Shown: positions 50,558-59,910 of the stretch, one piece after another
Layout of the letters: each line of letters opens with the position of its first letter
Numbering within the stretch: the stretch's first letter is position 1
Source: Allobogoriella deserti
Lineage (GTDB): Bacteria > Actinomycetota > Actinomycetes > Actinomycetales > Actinomycetaceae
Direction: 5' to 3'
Assembly (NCBI RefSeq): GCF_042680605.1
Contig: NZ_JBHUEE010000014.1
Location: 1-63,590 of the forward strand
DNA length: 63,590 nt
Position numbers and translations under genes: made by a program
Notes under the pieces: model-generated
Database searches by the model: none
What the model saw: only the letters and a program-made list of their open reading frames with translations
Told to the model about the DNA's origin: nothing

Positions 50558-51573
50558 GGCACCAGCTCCAACCTGCCGACCAGGGAGCGCGCCGCCGTCA
50601 TCAGCGGGCCCCGGCGCCGGTCCCCTGGGCGCAGGCCGTGCTCGATATCGGCCGCGAGTTTGCGCTCGACGCCCATGGCTGCCGCAAGCGGTAGCCCGGC
50701 CGAGGTGGCGACCTCCTCCGCCTCGGCACGCGCCGCCCGGACCACCAGATGCACCGTGCAGCCCGCGGCTGCGAGCGGCGCGGCGGCCATCGCGGCGGCA
50801 CCGGCACGGACGCCGCCGCAACTGAGCAGGACGACGTCGTCACACCGGCCGAGCCACACCTCTCGGGCGGCGCCCGGGGCCAGCACCTGTCGAGGCAGGT
50901 CGAGGACGACGACATCATGCCCCTGCCCGAGCGCCCGGACGGCCGAGCGCACCGCGAGGTCGTCCACGTCGGCGCCACCTCGGCGATCTCCGGAAAGGAC
51001 CCGGACCAGGTTCCACGTCGGCAGCGCCAGGGCGAGCCGTTCCGGCACGAACGCGCCGCGCTCCTCCCGCACGTCCGCCCACCGGCGTCCGGGGTCGAAC
51101 TCGAGCCCCAGCAGCACGTCAAGCCCGCCGCCGGCCGGGTCCAGGTCCACCAGTGCGGTCGCGCCGCCGGCGGAGACGCACGCCCGAGCCAGGACCGCCG
51201 CCAGCGACGAGGCCCCGGCACCGCCGTGCGCCGCGAGCACCCCGACCACACGCGCGCGGTGCGCAGTCGCGGCGGTGACCAGCACATCGAGCAGATGCGA
51301 CTCCTGCCCGGGAATCCGTAGCCGCCCCGGGATCGGCGTCTCGGCCGCGGCGGCGCGCTCCGGATCTACCCGGACGGCCAGCACCCCGCCCTCGTCGTCG
51401 AGTAGCACCGCCGCTGGAGGCAGCGGCAGGCCGCCGTGGACGCGTCTGAGTTCGACGCCGGCCAGGTCGGCCAGCCGGCTCACCTGCTGGACCATGTCCT
51501 CGTCGTCGGTACGCACCACCGCCGGCGCCCCTCGGCCCGCTGACGGCGGGCCTTGCTCGGGTGCCAGCAGCAT
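50554..51573 (-). CDS. Ssd/CpaE-like MinD-family ATPase
   Basis: A 339-aa protein. An N-terminal receiver-like domain (about residues 1-125) lacks a phospho-acceptor pattern. The ATPase domain has a deviant Walker A, GVLAAHGGAGASSLAAVL (Ser where Lys is usual), with ALVDLDPAGGGLD and HDVVVLDLPRQVL. It resembles Rv3660c (Ssd), linked to septum inhibition and stress, and CpaE of Tad systems, which positions the pilus. The ATG at 51573 has AGGA 6 bases upstream; a GTG eight codons earlier is possible. It is first in the Tad operon. Confidence 0.82.
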   Translation of the reverse strand: MLLAPEQGPPSAGRGAPAVVRTDDEDMVQQVSRLADLAGVELRRVHGGLPLPPAAVLLDDEGGVLAVRVDPERAAAAETPIPGRLRIPGQESHLLDVLVTAATAHRARVVGVLAAHGGAGASSLAAVLARACVSAGGATALVDLDPAGGGLDVLLGLEFDPGRRWADVREERGAFVPERLALALPTWNLVRVLSGDRRGGADVDDLAVRSAVRALGQGHDVVVLDLPRQVLAPGAAREVWLGRCDDVVLLSCGGVRAGAAAMAAAPLAAAGCTVHLVVRAARAEAEEVATSAGLPLAAAMGVERKLAADIEHGLRPGDRRRGPLMTAARSLVGRLELVP

Positions 51574-51788
51574 GGGAGTCCTCGCGGATGTCGTCACGGT
51601 GGCCTCGTCTCGTCGAGCTGCGGTCGGTCTCGAGGATGGCGAACACACCAGGCCGCTCCCAAGGGCCGGCGAGCGGGCTGTGGATGAGGCGTCAGATCGA
51701 CCACTTGCTGTGGATTCGGCGCGTCCGGCGAGGTCCCGAGCGGGGTCCTGAGTAGCGTGGACGACGCCCATCCGACCGAGGAGGACCC

Positions 51789-52817
51789 GTGACGAGTCCC
51801 GATCCCCACCGCCACGACGCGCCCGACGAGGGGCCCGCCGAGGCGAGCACGCGCGGCGGGTCCCCGGACGCTGCGCCCGCGCGACGCCGTCCCGGTTGGC
51901 TCACCGAGCCCGACGAATCCGGCACCGGCCACGACACGGTGGCCACCGGCACGGACGAGGACGACCCCACGTCCACGGCCGACCGGCGGCAGGGCTTCCT
52001 CGGTCTGCACCGGGCCGAGACCGAGCCGCCGCAGGACGCGGCGACGCCGTCGCGACCCGCCGCCGAGCCCGCGACCGCAGGCACCGCCACGCCCGCCTCC
52101 CCGCGAGCGTCCGCGACCGGGTCGACCTCGTCCGAAACGGCGCCGGGCGTGGCGACCTCGTCCCGATCGCCGGTGCCGGCCGAATCTCCGGCCCGCACCG
52201 AACCCTTGTCCGGCTCGGACGAGGAGCTGCGGCGCCGCTGGAGTGGCGAGGACCGCGAGAGCACCGCCGATTCGTCGGACGCTGTGCTCGCCGGCGCCAC
52301 CCAGGCCAAGCCGCGTTCCCGTGCACCCGCGCACTGGTGGAGCCTGATCATCTCCGTCCTGCTCGCACCGGTGGCCTGGTATCTGGTCGCCGACGCCGGA
52401 GCACGACTGACCCTGGGTGAGGACAGCCCGTGGGCGACCGGTGAGATCTCGGTCGCCGCGGTCATCGAACTGGCTGCCGGTCTGGTGGTGGTCGCCGTCG
52501 TGCTGCTCGCGGCACGATGGTCCGCTCTGGGAGCGACCGTCATGGGTGTCGTGGTCCTCCTCGCCGGCGCCGCCTTCATCGCCGTCCCCGCGCAGACCGC
52601 GACGTCCCTCGACCCGGTCCTCACGTGGCTGGAGGACTGGAACGCCTTCGGCGGCAACGTGGCGCATCACGTGCAGGAGGACGGCCCGAGCGGCCGGCTG
52701 GCGCTGTACGGCCTGACGTTGCTCCTGGTGGGCGTCGTCGCTGCCGGCGCCCGCCGCCACGGCCGCGCCGAGCAGCGTCGCCGGGAGGCGTACGAACGCC
52801 GCAAGCGCTCGGCGTGA
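51789..52817 (+). CDS. Membrane protein with long disordered N terminus
   Basis: 342 aa: about 175 residues of acidic, Pro/Ser/Thr/Ala-rich disordered sequence, then four hydrophobic helices (about 182-202, 219-240, 245-264, 302-320) and a basic Arg-rich end. I do not recognise a named family; similar proteins occur beside the Tad locus in other actinobacteria. The GTG has GAGGAGGACCC directly upstream, a good Shine-Dalgarno. It is divergent from the Tad operon. Function unknown. Confidence 0.75.
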   Translation: MTSPDPHRHDAPDEGPAEASTRGGSPDAAPARRRPGWLTEPDESGTGHDTVATGTDEDDPTSTADRRQGFLGLHRAETEPPQDAATPSRPAAEPATAGTATPASPRASATGSTSSETAPGVATSSRSPVPAESPARTEPLSGSDEELRRRWSGEDRESTADSSDAVLAGATQAKPRSRAPAHWWSLIISVLLAPVAWYLVADAGARLTLGEDSPWATGEISVAAVIELAAGLVVVAVVLLAARWSALGATVMGVVVLLAGAAFIAVPAQTATSLDPVLTWLEDWNAFGGNVAHHVQEDGPSGRLALYGLTLLLVGVVAAGARRHGRAEQRRREAYERRKRSA

Positions 52818-52935
52818 GCAGCACTCGGCCCGCGCTGCACGCCGTGGCATCTTCGATATGTTGCTCTCGACAAGTTGCTGCGGGCCCCGGCTGACCGCCG
52901 CCGCCCACCACCACCCTCGTCAGAGGAGGACGTAG

Positions 52936-54906
<1,971 letters not shown>

Positions 54907-54907
54907 G

Positions 54908-54939
54908 ACCGTCCTCGCACCAGTCCTGGGCTGGACGGT
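54908..54939 (+). terminator. Possible hairpin terminator after acs
   Basis: ACCGTCC (54908-54914) pairs with GGACGGT (54933-54939), with an inner CCAG/CTGG pairing. It begins 2 bases after the acs stop. No T tract; moderate support. Confidence 0.45.
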
Positions 54940-54950
54940 GGGCGCTGACT

Positions 54951-54956
54951 TACGCT
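54951..54956 (+). promoter_or_regulatory. -10 box (TACGCT) for azlCD
   Basis: TACGCT, then 7 bases, then ATG at 54964: leaderless spacing, so azlCD is probably transcribed separately from acs. Confidence 0.6.
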
Positions 54957-54963
54957 GGTCGGC

Positions 54964-55662
54964 ATGCCAGCTGGACCCGTCCGTACCCGGGACGAGGTCG
55001 TCACCGCACTGCGGGACAGCGCCGGCGTCGGGATGGGATACGTTCCGCTCGGTGCTGCCTTCGGGATCCTCCTCGTCACGTCCGGGCTCGAGTGGTGGTG
55101 GGCGCCGATCTTCTCGGTCGTCATCTACGCCGGGTCCATGGAGTTCCTCGCCATCAGCCTGGTCACCGGCGGCGTGGGCCTGGCGCAGGTCGCGGCGACG
55201 ACGTTCTTCGTCAACTTCCGGCACGTCTTCTACGGCCTGAGCTTCCCCCTGCTGAAGGTCCGGTCGCCGATCGGGCGGCTCTACGGCGTGCACGCCCTGA
55301 CGGACGAGGCCTACGCGCTGCTCGCCACCCGGCCCCACGCACAGCTGACCGGGCCACAGGTGCTCGCGACCCAGATCCTCTGCCACCTCTACTGGCTCAC
55401 CGGCTCGACGCTCGGTGCGCTGCTCGGCGCCGGGGTCGGCCTCGACGTCGAGGGCCTGGGATTCGCGCTGACTGCCCTGTTCGTCGTGCTCACCATCGAC
55501 GCCTACCGCAGCGCGCCGGACGTCGGGACCCTGGTGCTCGCACTGGGCTGCGCCGCACTCGCCCTCGCGTTCGTACCCGGCGGAATGCTCGTCGCGGCAC
55601 TGACCGCGTTCCTGTTCGTCCTGCTGGGCCGCTACACACTGCGGAGGCGCCGCGTTGCCTGA
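54964..55662 (+). CDS. AzlC/BrnF-like branched-chain amino acid exporter, large subunit
   Basis: A 232-aa membrane protein with about seven helices. The AzlC pattern is visible in GMGYVPLGAAFGILLV, FVNFRHVFYGLSFPLL and HALTDEAYALL. With the small AzlD-type subunit it would export branched-chain amino acids and methionine, as BrnFE does in Corynebacterium. The next gene overlaps its end by 8 bases. No Lrp-type regulator is adjacent. Confidence 0.9.
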   Translation: MPAGPVRTRDEVVTALRDSAGVGMGYVPLGAAFGILLVTSGLEWWWAPIFSVVIYAGSMEFLAISLVTGGVGLAQVAATTFFVNFRHVFYGLSFPLLKVRSPIGRLYGVHALTDEAYALLATRPHAQLTGPQVLATQILCHLYWLTGSTLGALLGAGVGLDVEGLGFALTALFVVLTIDAYRSAPDVGTLVLALGCAALALAFVPGGMLVAALTAFLFVLLGRYTLRRRRVA

Positions 55663-55975
55663 CTCCCGGATCCTGCTCACCCTCGCGGTGATCTTCGCCG
55701 TCACCTATGCGCTGCGGCTGGCGCCGTTCGTGGCTCTGGCCACGGTGCGCGAGTCCGCCGTCGTCGACTACCTCGCGCGGACCATGCCGCTCGGCGTCAT
55801 GGCGATCCTCGTGGTCTACACGCTCTCGGAGGTGGAGGTGACGGCTTGGCCCCACGGACTTCCGGAGGTGGCGGGCGTGGCCGTCACCGCGGGGCTGCAC
55901 CTGTGGCGGCGCAACGCGCTGCTCAGCATCGTCGGCGGCACCGCTGCCTACCTCGGGATGCTCGCCCTCATGTGA
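55655..55975 (+). CDS. AzlD/BrnE-like exporter small subunit
   Basis: A 106-aa protein with four hydrophobic segments, typical of AzlD: ALRLAPFVALATVRES, YLARTMPLGVMAILVVYTL and a hydrophobic C terminus. It overlaps azlC by 8 bases and appears to start at TTG (55655); no ATG or GTG gives a complete AzlD. It works as a heteromer with the AzlC subunit. Confidence 0.85.
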   Translation: MPDSRILLTLAVIFAVTYALRLAPFVALATVRESAVVDYLARTMPLGVMAILVVYTLSEVEVTAWPHGLPEVAGVAVTAGLHLWRRNALLSIVGGTAAYLGMLALM

Positions 55976-56042
55976 GCGGCGAGCAGGGCCGACCGGCGAG
56001 GCAGGCCGCCGCCCCTCGACGGCGCCGGTAACGTCCGCAAAC

Positions 56043-56954
56043 GTGGTCGCCGACTCCAACTGCGTGATGATCCCAGGGCCGTGGGAGCATCGCGACGTCG
56101 CCGCCAACGGCGCCCAGTTCCACGTCGTCACCGCCGGTGAGCTGCGTCCCGGTCGGCCCCTCGTGGTACTCCTGCACGCCTTTCCCCAGTTCTGGTGGGC
56201 CTGGCGGCATCAGATTCCCGCCCTGGCGCATGCCGGCTATCCGGTCGCGGCGATGGACCTGCGGGGGTTCGCCGGAAGCGACAAACCGCCGGACCGGCAC
56301 GAGACCGATGTGTTCGCACGGGATGTGGCGGGAGTGGTGCGTTCCCTCGGACTCGGCGCGGCGGTCGTCGTGGGACACGGTTTCGGCGGGACGGTGGCGT
56401 GGTCGATGCCGCACGTGGCGCCCGGCCTGACCCGCGGCATCGCCGTGCTGGCGAACCCGCATCCGATCCCACTGCACCAGCTCCGCCATCGCATCCCGGC
56501 CGGGACCCTGGCCACGTTGCTGCGTTTCCAGGTGCCGTGGTTCCCGGAGCAGGCGCTGCGCCGCGGCGACCTGGTGACCCGGCTCCTGCACCGCTGGTCG
56601 GCACAGGGCAACGACGGGGCGACCGGCGAGGCAGCACGCTACGCCGAGGCGCTCGGGCTGCCATTCGCGGCGCATTCGACGATGGAGCACTTCCGGTGGC
56701 TGGTGCGCGCGACCCCGCGTCCGGACGGGCAACGCTACCTGGAACGGATGACGACGCCGGTGCCGGTACCGACGCTGACCGTGCGTGGCGGGGCCGATCC
56801 GGTGTGGTCGTCCGGATCGTTCGCGCGCGACGGCCGCTACGTCTCCGGGCCCTTCCGACACGAGGTGATCGACGGCGCGGGGCACTTCCTCCCGGAAGAG
56901 GCCCCGGACGCGGTCACCACACTGCTTCTCGAGCACCTCGCCACGATCGCGTGA
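56043..56954 (+). CDS. Epoxide-hydrolase-like alpha/beta hydrolase lacking the nucleophile
   Basis: A 303-aa protein with the epoxide hydrolase layout: oxyanion segment VVLLHAFPQFWWAWRHQI, AMDLRGFAGSDKPP, cap domain, C-terminal Asp in RGGADPVW and His in DGAGHFLPEEAP. The nucleophile elbow, normally G-H-D/S-W/F-G-G, reads GHGFGG, placing Gly at residue 113 where Asp is expected. Unless another residue substitutes, standard epoxide hydrolysis is unlikely. Position after acs parallels ephE (Rv3670). The GTG at 56043 lies 8 bases after TAACGT; an ATG at 56067 is an alternative. Confidence 0.82.
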   Translation: MVADSNCVMIPGPWEHRDVAANGAQFHVVTAGELRPGRPLVVLLHAFPQFWWAWRHQIPALAHAGYPVAAMDLRGFAGSDKPPDRHETDVFARDVAGVVRSLGLGAAVVVGHGFGGTVAWSMPHVAPGLTRGIAVLANPHPIPLHQLRHRIPAGTLATLLRFQVPWFPEQALRRGDLVTRLLHRWSAQGNDGATGEAARYAEALGLPFAAHSTMEHFRWLVRATPRPDGQRYLERMTTPVPVPTLTVRGGADPVWSSGSFARDGRYVSGPFRHEVIDGAGHFLPEEAPDAVTTLLLEHLATIA

Positions 56955-57017
56955 GGATCGCGAGCGGCGACCCGCTTGCCCGCCGCACATACAGACCGCT
57001 CCGGACGGTGAGGGATG

Positions 57018-57755
57018 CTAGACGGTCACCAACGCGGCCGCCTTCTCCCGGTCCGTCTCCCCCTCTCCGAAGGACGGGCACACCTCGGCGAGGACACAGG
57101 CGCCGCAGGCCGGCTTGCGGGAGTGGCACACACGCCGTCCGTGAAAGATGAGCCGGTGACAGGCCATGGTCCACTCCTGCGGCGGGAGCAGAGCGGCGAT
57201 GTCCTTCTCGACCTTGACCGCGTCCTTCTCGCGGCTCCAGCCGAGCCGCCGGGCCAGCCGCCCGACGTGCGTGTCGACCGTGATGCCTGGGATGCCGAAC
57301 GCGTTGCCCAGGACGACGTTCGCCGTCTTGCGGCCCACACCGGGCAGCTTGACGAGTTCCTCCAACGTGTCGGGCACCTCCCCGGCGTGATCCGCCACCA
57401 GAGCCGCACCGAGGCCTTGCAGCGAGGCGGCCTTGGCGCGGTAGAAGCCCAGCGGGCGCAGGACCTCCTCCAGCTCTTCGCGTGGCGCGCCGGCATAGGC
57501 GGCGGCGTCCGGGTAGCGCCGGAACAGCGTCGGAGTGACCTGGTTGACACGTTTGTCGGTGGTCTGGGCGGAGAGCACCGTCGCGACGAGGAGCTCCAAC
57601 GGCGTCGTGAAGTCGAGCTCGCAGCGGGCGTCCGGCCACTGACGGGCGAGGAGTTCGTCGACGGCCAGCGCCTGCTCCTTGGCCGCCTTCTTCGAGCGCG
57701 GCCGACGCGTTCGGCGGGTGGGCGCGGCCGATCCGGCAGCGGGTCTCGCGGTCAT
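57018..57755 (-). CDS. nth: Endonuclease III (base-excision repair glycosylase/AP lyase)
   Basis: A 245-aa DNA glycosylase that removes oxidised pyrimidines. The helix-hairpin-helix is LPGVGRKTANVVLGNAFG, with the catalytic Lys in SAQTTDKRVN and Asp in VDTHVGRLARRLG. The iron-sulfur cluster ligands are at the C terminus in CHSRKPACGACVLAEVC, spaced 6-2-5. The ATG at 57755 lies 7 bases after TAGGCT, so longer readings that would overlap the divergent crp region are rejected. A basic 30-residue extension precedes the core. Confidence 0.95.
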   Translation of the reverse strand: MTARPAAGSAAPTRRTRRPRSKKAAKEQALAVDELLARQWPDARCELDFTTPLELLVATVLSAQTTDKRVNQVTPTLFRRYPDAAAYAGAPREELEEVLRPLGFYRAKAASLQGLGAALVADHAGEVPDTLEELVKLPGVGRKTANVVLGNAFGIPGITVDTHVGRLARRLGWSREKDAVKVEKDIAALLPPQEWTMACHRLIFHGRRVCHSRKPACGACVLAEVCPSFGEGETDREKAAALVTV

Positions 57756-57762
57756 ATATGGC

Positions 57763-57768
57763 AGCCTA
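57763..57768 (-). promoter_or_regulatory. -10 box (TAGGCT) for nth
   Basis: Minus-strand TAGGCT, exactly 7 bases before the nth ATG; leaderless spacing. Confidence 0.6.
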
Positions 57769-57864
57769 GATCCGCCCGCCCACACGCATGTCGTGTGCCC
57801 GGCGTCACAGGCCATGGCAGGATGGGGGCCGTCGCGACCCGGGAGGGCCGTGAGAGATCGACCG

Positions 57865-58554
57865 ATGGGACCTGAGGTGGAACAGAACGTCATCGGAAGC
57901 GTGCCGCTCTTCGACGCGCTCGACGAGCAGGACCAGAGCGAGCTCCGTTCGTTGATGAGCGAGGCCACGCTGCGGCGCGGCGAGACCCTGTTCAACGAAG
58001 GAGACCCGGGAGACCGGCTCTACATCCTCGTCGACGGCAAGGTGAAGCTCGGGCACACGGCGGCGGACGGCCGCGAGAACCTCCTCGCCGTGCTCGGTCC
58101 GGGTGAGCTGCTGGGTGAACTCACCCTGTTCGACCCGGGCCCGCGGTCGACAACAGCCACCGCCGTGGCGCCCACGAAGATGCTCACGCTCGAGCACGCG
58201 GCGCTCATGTCGTTCCTCGAGACGCGTCCGGAGCTGGCCAAGCACATGCTCCGGGCACTGGCCCAGCGTCTGCGCCGGACCAACGAGTCGTTGGCCGACC
58301 TCGTGTTCTCCGACGTCCCGGGCCGCGTCGCCAAGGCGCTGCTCGACCTGGCCGACCGGTTCGGCCGTAGCACCGACCAGGGCATCCACGTCCCCCACGA
58401 CCTCACCCAGGAGGAGCTGGCTCAGCTCGTCGGCGCCTCGCGCGAGACGGTCAACAAGTCGCTCGCCGAGTTCGTCTCCCGGGGATGGATCCGCCTCGAG
58501 GGGCGCGCGGTCCTGCTCATCGAGGTCGACCGGCTGCGTCGCCGCGCTCGCTGA
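57865..58554 (+). CDS. crp: Crp/GlxR-type cyclic-nucleotide-responsive regulator
   Basis: A 229-aa global regulator highly similar to mycobacterial Crp and corynebacterial GlxR. The cyclic-nucleotide domain has GDRLYILVDGKVKLG and a phosphate-binding cassette around LLGELTLFDPGPRSTTATA. The HTH is DLTQEELAQLVGASRETVNK, followed by GWIRLEGRAVLL. GAGAGA lies 7 bases before the ATG at 57865; a GTG at 57850 is possible. Known relatives bind TGTGA-N6-TCACA and control carbon metabolism, acs among others. It is divergent from nth, as in mycobacteria. Confidence 0.94.
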   Translation: MGPEVEQNVIGSVPLFDALDEQDQSELRSLMSEATLRRGETLFNEGDPGDRLYILVDGKVKLGHTAADGRENLLAVLGPGELLGELTLFDPGPRSTTATAVAPTKMLTLEHAALMSFLETRPELAKHMLRALAQRLRRTNESLADLVFSDVPGRVAKALLDLADRFGRSTDQGIHVPHDLTQEELAQLVGASRETVNKSLAEFVSRGWIRLEGRAVLLIEVDRLRRRAR

Positions 58555-58605
58555 CCTCGCCGTCGGCGGGTCCGGCACAGCCCATCAAGCTCGGCAGACC
58601 GAGGG

Positions 58606-59106
58606 TCAGTCCCGGACCGCGACGACGAGTTCGACCTCGACCGGCGCGTCCAGCGGCAGCACGCCCACGCCCACCGCACTGCGGGCGTGCCGTCCGGCGT
58701 CGTCACCGAACACCTCGCCGAGCAACTCGGAGGCGCCGTCGAGCACGGCCGGCTGACCGGTGAAGTCCGGGGCCGAGGCGACGAATCCGGTCACCTTGAG
58801 AATCTTCTCGACGCCGTCCAGGCCCCCGGCTTCGGCAGCGGCGGCCGCGAGGGCGTTCAGGGCACAGGTCCGGGCCGCATCCTTGGCGACGTCGGGGTCG
58901 ACCTCGGCCCCGACCTTCCCGGTCACCGTGAGTGCGCTGTCGACGAAAGGGAGCTGACCGGCCGTGTACACGACGTTCCCGGATCGCCGGGCGGGCACGT
59001 ACGCGGCGACCGGACGCGCTACCGCCGGGAGCGAGAGGCCGAGCTGTGCCAGACGCGTGCTCGGCGTGCTCGCGGCCGCGGCCTGCTCAGGCTGCCCGGA
59101 CGTCAC
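58606..59106 (-). CDS. RidA-family protein
   Basis: A 166-aa member of the Rid/YjgF superfamily (Rv3678c-like, the longer subgroup). The N-terminal motif is RSGNVVYTAGQLPF and the C-terminal catalytic segment is HARSAVGVGVLPLDAPVEVE, which retains the Arg that binds the imine carboxylate in RidA. It may hydrolyse reactive enamines/imines, though divergent Rid subgroups can lack this activity. The GTG overlaps the DUF4177 stop as GTGA, so both are one unit. Confidence 0.88.
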   Translation of the reverse strand: MTSGQPEQAAAASTPSTRLAQLGLSLPAVARPVAAYVPARRSGNVVYTAGQLPFVDSALTVTGKVGAEVDPDVAKDAARTCALNALAAAAAEAGGLDGVEKILKVTGFVASAPDFTGQPAVLDGASELLGEVFGDDAGRHARSAVGVGVLPLDAPVEVELVVAVRD

Positions 59107-59267
59107 CGCTCACCCTTGGGGCGCTTGAGGTAGGCGACGAGATTGTTCGAGCCCTCGGGTCCCGGCACGACCTGGACGAGCTCCCAGCCGTCCTCGCCCC
59201 ACTGGTCGAGGATCGCCTTGGTGTTGTGGATCAGCAGGGGGATGGTGGCGTACTCCCAGGTGGTCAT
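59103..59267 (-). CDS. DUF4177 small protein, 54 aa
   Basis: Starts MTTWEYATIPLLIH and contains ILDQWGEDGWELVQVV, the DUF4177 hallmark, ending in LKRPKGER. It is a small soluble alpha/beta protein of unknown role that accompanies the RidA gene across actinobacteria. The ATG lies 6 bases after a TAGGAT box, so the transcript is leaderless in appearance. Its TGA overlaps the RidA GTG. Confidence 0.9.
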   Translation of the reverse strand: MTTWEYATIPLLIHNTKAILDQWGEDGWELVQVVPGPEGSNNLVAYLKRPKGER

Positions 59268-59273
59268 GCGCCA

Positions 59274-59279
59274 ATCCTA
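59274..59279 (-). promoter_or_regulatory. -10 box (TAGGAT) for DUF4177-ridA
   Basis: Minus-strand TAGGAT followed by 6 bases and ATG at 59267. Confidence 0.58.
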
Positions 59280-59306
59280 GGTGCGTGAGCCACCGTGACC
59301 ACCGGC

Positions 59307-59672
59307 TCACGCGGTCAGTTCGTCCATCTGGGCGCGCTGGCGAGCCCGCACGTGCGCGATCACCCGCGGCGGCCGGTCGGCGTGCAACTCGGCGACGATC
59401 TCGTCGTCCTCCTGCTGCAGCCACTGCGTCCAGTCCGTGACATGCGGGTACTGCCGCAGCAGCGCACGGCGTTCCCGCTCGGTCAACCCGCCCCACACGC
59501 CGAAGGCGGCGTTCGAGGACAGCGCATCCGCGAGGCACTCCATCCGGACCGGGCACGAGAAGCACAACTCGCGCACCTTCCGCTGGGCCGCGCCGCGGAC
59601 GAATAGGACGTCGGGTTCGGCACCGGCGCATGCGGCACGGGACGCCCACGTCTGGTCACCGTTGACGCTCAC
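59307..59672 (-). CDS. WhiB-family iron-sulfur regulator (WhiB4-like position)
   Basis: A 121-aa Wbl protein. The four cluster ligands are Cys15, Cys37, Cys40 and Cys46 (RELCFSCPVRMEC), followed by the GVWGGLTERERR turn and a short basic C terminus. Such proteins bind a [4Fe-4S] cluster sensitive to O2 and NO and act with sigma factor. GAGGAGG lies 5 bases before the GTG at 59672. Its position between ridA and the bifunctional penicillin-binding protein matches whiB4 (Rv3681c). Subtype assignment is by neighbourhood. Confidence 0.9.
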   Translation of the reverse strand: MSVNGDQTWASRAACAGAEPDVLFVRGAAQRKVRELCFSCPVRMECLADALSSNAAFGVWGGLTERERRALLRQYPHVTDWTQWLQQEDDEIVAELHADRPPRVIAHVRARQRAQMDELTA

Positions 59673-59898
59673 TCGTACCTCCTCGCCGGGTCCAGGACCC
59701 ATTCCCGGCTCCGTCGTCTCATATTCCGCGACGCTAGGCGTCGCACCGAGCCCCGGGAAAGGGCCGTGACCCAGACGTGACCAAGCCGTGACCGAAACGC
59801 CATGAACTGGTCGTTCGTGGCGCGGGAACGGCCCGGCGACACCGCCGAATCAGCGTGTGGTACGGCGCACGTCCGGGACCACCCGGGGGTCGGATGCG

Positions 59899-59904
59899 TA
59901 CTCT
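59899..59904 (+). promoter_or_regulatory. -10 box (TACTCT) for the penicillin-binding protein
   Basis: TACTCT, 6 bases, then ATG at 59911; supports that start and a leaderless transcript. Confidence 0.55.
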
Positions 59905-59910
59905 GGAAAC

